Shown in pieces: positions 29,298-33,026 of a stretch of DNA of 33,026 nucleotides. The DNA is from a virus. Position numbers and translations under genes: made by a program. The notes below the pieces were generated by a model. The model was given only the letters and a program-made list of their open reading frames with translations, searched no databases and was not told the DNA's origin. The stretch covers positions 1-33,026 of the IMG/VR virus record IMGVR_UViG_3300042400_001848. One strand, 5' to 3'. How positions within the stretch are numbered: the first letter of the stretch is position 1; the number at the start of each line of letters is the position of its first letter.

Positions 29298-30578
29298 ATG
29301 ACTGGTAATTTCGAAACACTTTTAGCATTTATTGGAGAAATGAATGCTTCCAACTCAACAAACCACAAGATTGAAATACTTAAAAAATACTCAGATGACG
29401 AGTTTATTTTTAAGGTGCTGCAATATACATACCATCCATATAAACAGTATGGTGTAACTTCAGCTAACTTAAAGAAGAGATCTGAAATACTTGCACCTGG
29501 TGAAGTATATGATAACTTATTCTATTTGTTAGACGATCTCAATGAGAGAAAGCTTACTGGTCATGCGGCAATCGCTGCAGCTAATTCCTTTATTCAACAT
29601 AACTCAAAATATGCTGACTTTATTTACCAAGTAATCGATCGAAACCTTGAAACCAGAGCAACGACCACTCTAATCAATCGAGTGAAACCTGGACTCATCC
29701 CGACATTTAACGTTGCACTCGCACATGATTTTACAAAAGTTAAAAATATTGACATAACTGATGGTACCTGGTTTCTTTCTAGAAAACTTGATGGAGTTAG
29801 ATGCTTAACGATTGTTCGGGATGGAACAGTTCGCTGCTTTTCAAGAAACGGTAAGGAATTTGAAACTCTTGGAGTAGTAAAAGAGGAAATCAGACGCTTG
29901 GGGATTACCGATTGCGTGTTAGATGGTGAAATATGTGTAATGAAAGAAGATGGCTCAGATGACTTTCAGGGAATCCTGAAAGAGATTCAGCGCAAGGACC
30001 ATACTATTAAGTTACCAAGGTATTGGGTCTTCGATATCTTAACTCTAGAAGAGTTTGATAGTGGTACTGGAACCGTTGCCCTATCCCAACGTCGAGTTCG
30101 TAAATCATTTGATTCGAAGATTTTGGTGACCCTGCCGCAGAGCATATTGAAGAGCGCAGAAGAACTTGTTTATTTTAGAAATACTGCAAAGGAAAAAGGT
30201 TGGGAAGGTTTGATTGCACGTCGAGATGTTGGATATGAAGGGGATCGTACAAAAAACATGCTAAAGCTTAAGGAATTTTTTGATGCGGAATATAGAGTAG
30301 TAGAGGCAATTATGGGAGCACAACGAGTTATTGTAGAAGAACGTGAAGTTGAAGAAATAGTGTTAAGTGCCGTTATTGTCGAACACAAAGGAAACCGAGT
30401 ACAAGTAGGTAGTGGATTTAATATGGATGAGCGTCGTCGATATTTTAAAAACCCTGAAAAGATCGTAGGAAAAATAATAAACGTTCAATATTTTGAATCT
30501 ACAGTTGATCAACATGGATCATATTCATTACGATTTCCAGTATTTAAAGGAGTATATGGAGATTCTCGAGAAATATAA
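29298..30578 (+). CDS. ATP-dependent DNA ligase (426 aa)
   Basis: Nucleotidyltransferase motifs are intact: motif I SRKLDGVR (residues 161-168, Lys163 accepts AMP), motif III-like VLDGEI (207-212), motif IV EGLIAR (303-308) and motif V LKLKEF (322-327). An N-terminal helical domain (1-140) and a C-terminal OB-fold (about 330-420) complete it. Length and layout fit T4-type ligases. It seals nicks in replication, repair and recombination. A TAGTATAGTAT element, not a late box, precedes it, as expected for a gene made earlier. It may also seal the gaps made after action of the glycosylase in this window. Confidence 0.93.
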   Translation: MTGNFETLLAFIGEMNASNSTNHKIEILKKYSDDEFIFKVLQYTYHPYKQYGVTSANLKKRSEILAPGEVYDNLFYLLDDLNERKLTGHAAIAAANSFIQHNSKYADFIYQVIDRNLETRATTTLINRVKPGLIPTFNVALAHDFTKVKNIDITDGTWFLSRKLDGVRCLTIVRDGTVRCFSRNGKEFETLGVVKEEIRRLGITDCVLDGEICVMKEDGSDDFQGILKEIQRKDHTIKLPRYWVFDILTLEEFDSGTGTVALSQRRVRKSFDSKILVTLPQSILKSAEELVYFRNTAKEKGWEGLIARRDVGYEGDRTKNMLKLKEFFDAEYRVVEAIMGAQRVIVEEREVEEIVLSAVIVEHKGNRVQVGSGFNMDERRRYFKNPEKIVGKIINVQYFESTVDQHGSYSLRFPVFKGVYGDSREI

Positions 30579-30598
30579 TTATTTTTGAAGAGACCTCG

Positions 30599-30606
30599 GA
30601 TAAATA
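30599..30606 (+). promoter_or_regulatory. Late promoter box GATAAATA
   Basis: GATAAATAATTAAAAGAAA, 19 bases before the ATG of the homing endonuclease gene at 30618. Confidence 0.58.
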
Positions 30607-30617
30607 ATTAAAAGAAA

Positions 30618-31412
30618 ATGTATTACGTTTATTTTTATAAAGACCCAATTACTCTTGAAATATTCTATATAGGAAAGGGTAAGGGAAATAGATTATATTC
30701 TCATTGGAAAAGAAGAAACTCGCACTATAATCGAATATTAAGAGAAAAACTTCAAGCCATTTCACAATTAAAAATGGAACCAATTATTGAAAAATATAAA
30801 GAAGATCTTGAAAATTATGAAGCTTTTTATTTAGAATTTGAGTTAATACAAAAATATGGAAGGTTAGATCTTGATCACAATGGAATATTATGTAATAGAT
30901 CATCTGGCTTTGAACATTTTAATATTCCAATGGTTTCGCTACCGACTATTCAAGACTTTCTCAAAGATAAGAAACATTTTAACTCAAAATATATTTCAGA
31001 AGAAGAAAAAAATGAAATATGTAATAATTATTTGAGCGGTTTAAGTATGATTAAATTAGCTAAAATGTATTCTCATGGACCATATACTATAAAAGAGACT
31101 CTTCTCCAATTCAATATTAAAATAAAAAATAGAGGAGGACAAATTGGTGAAAACAATGGAATGTATGGAGTAAAAAGAGAAAATACTTCCTATTTTAAAG
31201 GAAAATCCCATAGTGTTAATACTAAAAATAAAATATCATTATCGCTTAAAGGAAAATCTTCAAAAAAAATAATTGTTAATTCAATAGAATTTAATAGCAT
31301 ACATGAAGCCGAGAACCAATTAAAAATACCGAGACAAACTCTCACCAGATATGCAAAAAATAATAAATCTTTAATTAGAGACGGAAAAACATATACAATT
31401 AATTATATTTGA
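30618..31412 (+). CDS. GIY-YIG homing endonuclease (264 aa)
   Basis: The N-terminal nuclease domain has YYVYFYKDP (GIY-type), FYIGKGKGNRLYSHWKRR (YIG, catalytic Arg) and a conserved acidic E in NYEAFYLEFELIQKYG. The middle carries NUMOD-like repeats (GENNGMYGVKRENTSYFKGK then NKISLSLKGKSSK). The C-terminus has a helix-turn-helix-type recognition part (SIHEAENQLKIPRQTLTRYA). This is the layout of freestanding Seg-like enzymes of T4-like phages, which cut a cognate site and copy themselves by repair. The gene is visibly more A-rich and lysine-biased than its neighbours, consistent with recent arrival. A late box in front matches the late control of T4 homing nucleases. Confidence 0.9.
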   Translation: MYYVYFYKDPITLEIFYIGKGKGNRLYSHWKRRNSHYNRILREKLQAISQLKMEPIIEKYKEDLENYEAFYLEFELIQKYGRLDLDHNGILCNRSSGFEHFNIPMVSLPTIQDFLKDKKHFNSKYISEEEKNEICNNYLSGLSMIKLAKMYSHGPYTIKETLLQFNIKIKNRGGQIGENNGMYGVKRENTSYFKGKSHSVNTKNKISLSLKGKSSKKIIVNSIEFNSIHEAENQLKIPRQTLTRYAKNNKSLIRDGKTYTINYI

Positions 31413-31491
31413 TTTAACCTGCGGAGTAACGAGAACAACCTAATTAAAATTTTTTCAAAAAACCAATAAGTCAACCGGAGTATAAAAAAGT

Positions 31492-31659
31492 ATGGGATTC
31501 AATAAAAGGTATTTACCAGAATTAAAAGAGCTTAAAGAAGAATATAAAACTAGAGGACATGAAGAATTTGTTCGTATTCATAGAAAATACGAAGCTTTTA
31601 TTGGACCTATTCAATCTGTAAATTTTATTCAAAAAAAATTAATCAAAAAAACCAGTTAA
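31492..31659 (+). CDS. Small hypothetical protein (55 aa)
   Basis: A 55-codon ORF, MGFNKRYLPELKELKEEYKT to IKKTS, one base before the next gene. It is basic and helical with no recognisable domain. Tight spacing to the following gene and codon usage like the neighbours support it as real. The 79 bases before it hold TATAAAAAA near the start and nothing else clear. Confidence 0.55.
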   Translation: MGFNKRYLPELKELKEEYKTRGHEEFVRIHRKYEAFIGPIQSVNFIQKKLIKKTS

Positions 31660-31660
31660 T

Positions 31661-31861
31661 ATGTATTACATCGCAAAAGTAAAATTTGAAACAATTGATG
31701 ACCGTACTGGTCGCGCTAGAAAAATGTACGAACAGTATTTAGTAGAAGCAATGGATATTTCCGATGCGGAAAACAAGCTTAAAGATAAGTTTAAAGATTC
31801 GATTGCAGAGTTTGCAGTAGTAAGTGTGCAAGAATCTAAAATCATGGGTGTGATCAAGTAA
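31661..31861 (+). CDS. DUF4494-like small protein (66 aa)
   Basis: A 66-aa protein: MYYIAKVKFETIDDRTGRAR, then EQYLVEAMDISDAENKLKDK and EFAVVSVQESKIMGVIK. The strand-helix-strand order with Y-L-V-[ED]-A-x-[SD]-[FI]-x-[ED]-A-E is that of DUF4494, a family known mainly from Bacteroidetes and their phages. Function not known. It starts one base after the previous stop. This supports a Bacteroidetes host. Confidence 0.65.
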   Translation: MYYIAKVKFETIDDRTGRARKMYEQYLVEAMDISDAENKLKDKFKDSIAEFAVVSVQESKIMGVIK

Positions 31862-31867
31862 TAGGTT

Positions 31868-32179
31868 ATGAAAAAGTTGCCGACTCGAGTTGCGGAGCAA
31901 GTATATTCAGTGTTAATGAAGTTTGCAGATGCAAAGCAGGACTATTATTCAAGAGAAGTTTTTATTTTCCACTTTGGCGTGGTTCCGGATACTTCAGATG
32001 CATTTAAACTTTCTTGCATGGATGATGCACAACGTACATTCATCTGCAAAGAAGATGGTAGAATGTGGTTAGATGGAAAAGGCAGCGATCGAGTAAACCC
32101 AATTCTTCGAAAAATTACTCAAAACTTAAGGGAAGAGACTCAGATTTCTGAGTTTACCGTCCGTCGACATGAATCTTAA
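31868..32179 (+). CDS. Hypothetical protein (103 aa)
   Basis: Not recognised. A 103-aa mixed alpha/beta protein (VAEQVYSVLMKFADAKQDYY, FIFHFGVVPDTSD, then ICKEDGRMWLDGKGSDRVNP). No membrane or export signal; two separate cysteines. It starts 6 bases after the DUF4494-like gene and overlaps the next gene by 11 bases, so it belongs to an operon running into the thyA-family gene, probably with early or middle metabolic genes. Confidence 0.6.
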   Translation: MKKLPTRVAEQVYSVLMKFADAKQDYYSREVFIFHFGVVPDTSDAFKLSCMDDAQRTFICKEDGRMWLDGKGSDRVNPILRKITQNLREETQISEFTVRRHES

Positions 32180-32594
32180 TGTACCTAAAGAAAAAGATGC
32201 AGCATTTGCGCAAAACCTATTTGCTCTAATCTCAGACGCTCTTTGCGAGCTTCGTGACGAAACAGATAAGTGGCCAGATCGAATTATATTTAGTGGACCC
32301 CTTGGAAAAGAGGTTCACTCTTTTATTATGGAGAAAGGCTGGGACCTCGCAAAATTTAATCCGCAGGCAATGGCTGGCGGAAATATTATTACCTTTGACT
32401 ATTCTAAACCTCTTACTCAAATTGAAGAAAGAGGCACAACCCTATTTGACGAAAGCTTTAATAATCGAACAATGAAGGGGATCCCTGGGCCAAATACTGT
32501 GCAAAAAATAATTAGCACGTATTCTGCGCCAGCATTTAAAATAGAAAGACAAATTCGGCCTAAGCTCGAAATTTTTTTAACACAGAAAAACTAA
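32169..32594 (+). CDS. Hypothetical protein (141 aa) upstream of the thymidylate synthase gene
   Basis: Not recognised. Alpha/beta protein with [20 protein letters not shown], a loop [20 protein letters not shown], and a basic C-terminus ([19 protein letters not shown]). It overlaps the upstream gene by 11 bases and lies 10 bases before the thyA-family start. No known nucleotide-binding motif is evident. Co-transcription with thyA suggests a role in the early metabolic module, by position only. Confidence 0.6.
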   Translation: MNLNVPKEKDAAFAQNLFALISDALCELRDETDKWPDRIIFSGPLGKEVHSFIMEKGWDLAKFNPQAMAGGNIITFDYSKPLTQIEERGTTLFDESFNNRTMKGIPGPNTVQKIISTYSAPAFKIERQIRPKLEIFLTQKN

Positions 32595-32604
32595 TTTAAT
32601 TTAC

Positions 32605-33026
32605 ATGAATACCCTAGATTTGAACTATCAAAACTTATTAACTGACATTATATCAAATGGTGTTAATAAAGAAGATCGTACTGGAACTGGCACTATTTCC
32701 GTCTTTGGAAGACAAATTCGTCATAAAATGAGTGATGGTTTTCCTTTACTTACAACTAAGAAGATGCCATTCAAAACAATCGTAACAGAACTTCTTTGGT
32801 TCTTACGAGGTGATACAAATATTAAGTATTTGGTTGATAATAATTGTCATATTTGGGATGGTGATGCTTATAAGAATTATGACAAACTTTGTATTGACAC
32901 AAAGTGGATGGAACCAGTTAAAAAGGAACTAAATGGCGAAGTTTATGATATGGGAAGAAAATACGATCAAGAAGGGTTCATCAATCGTATCAAAACCGAT
33001 AATGAGTTTGCTAACAAGTGGGGTGA
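32605..33026 (+). CDS. thyA: Thymidylate synthase-family protein (3' truncated by the window)
   Basis: 140 codons are visible from ATG 32605 to the window end. The opening matches Thy[21 protein letters not shown] (with the phosphate-binding R-T-G-T), [40 protein letters not shown]. This enzyme makes dTMP from dUMP with methylene-tetrahydrofolate. The catalytic Cys and the Asn that selects dUMP (E. coli Cys146, Asn177) lie beyond the window, so a dUMP or dCMP hydroxymethylase, as used by phages with modified DNA, cannot be excluded. The high overall match to ThyA favours thymidylate synthase. Confidence 0.88.
   Translation, partial: MNTLDLNYQNLLTDIISNGVNKEDRTGTGTISVFGRQIRHKMSDGFPLLTTKKMPFKTIVTELLWFLRGDTNIKYLVDNNCHIWDGDAYKNYDKLCIDTKWMEPVKKELNGEVYDMGRKYDQEGFINRIKTDNEFANKWG

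Overview
The window is AT-rich, tightly packed DNA from a large T4-like tailed phage (myovirus) that very probably infects a Bacteroidetes host. T4-like ancestry is shown by a gp6/baseplate-J-like wedge protein, a gp16-like small terminase directly followed by a gp17-type large terminase, a gp26-like baseplate protein with four cysteines, and a TATAAATA-like late promoter. The host is suggested by a secreted protein with a Bacteroidetes-style C-terminal sorting region, a DUF4494-like protein, a phage-borne ribosomal protein bS21, and A-rich leaders without Shine-Dalgarno sequences. No tRNA, CRISPR array, integrase or attachment site was seen.

Layout. Bases 1-4055: baseplate wedge end, then small and large terminase. 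4102-7930: a small gene, a sigma-70/ECF-like factor (the likely late sigma), membrane and hypothetical proteins, ending at a terminator. 8016-12077: baseplate-type protein, a long low-complexity protein with internal repeats, and coiled-coil/membrane proteins that could be spanins. 12093-15966: a 658-aa unknown and a 529-aa protein rich in candidate prohead-protease sites, whose frame continues in -1 after an A9 run. 16052-18803: a small basic protein, then a tight cluster of FkbM-type methyltransferase, MBD4-like mismatch DNA glycosylase, a glycosyltransferase resembling T4 beta-glucosyltransferase, and a 58-aa ORF. 18851-24671: a secreted Bacteroidetes-like protein and large late proteins, two of them on the minus strand. 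24726-29250: late proteins including an ATP-grasp-like protein, bS21, Nudix hydrolase, a three-domain peptidoglycan hydrolase, an acidic repeat protein and DUF192. 29298-33026: ATP-dependent DNA ligase, GIY-YIG homing endonuclease, small proteins, and the start of a thymidylate synthase-family gene.

How it may work together. A box R-ATAAATA-A (R = A or G) recurs 19-35 bases, mostly 24-27, before eleven genes, mainly structural-looking and on both strands. The window's own sigma factor is its natural candidate reader. A different motif, TAGTATAGTAT, lies 31 bases before the ligase gene and one other. Several late proteins begin with a short segment resembling the T4 capsid-targeting/prohead-protease tag, so a set of enzymes may be packaged in the head and delivered with the DNA. 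The methyltransferase-glycosylase-glycosyltransferase cluster and the terminal thyA-family gene together raise the possibility of modified phage DNA with a matching repair enzyme; that remains inference.
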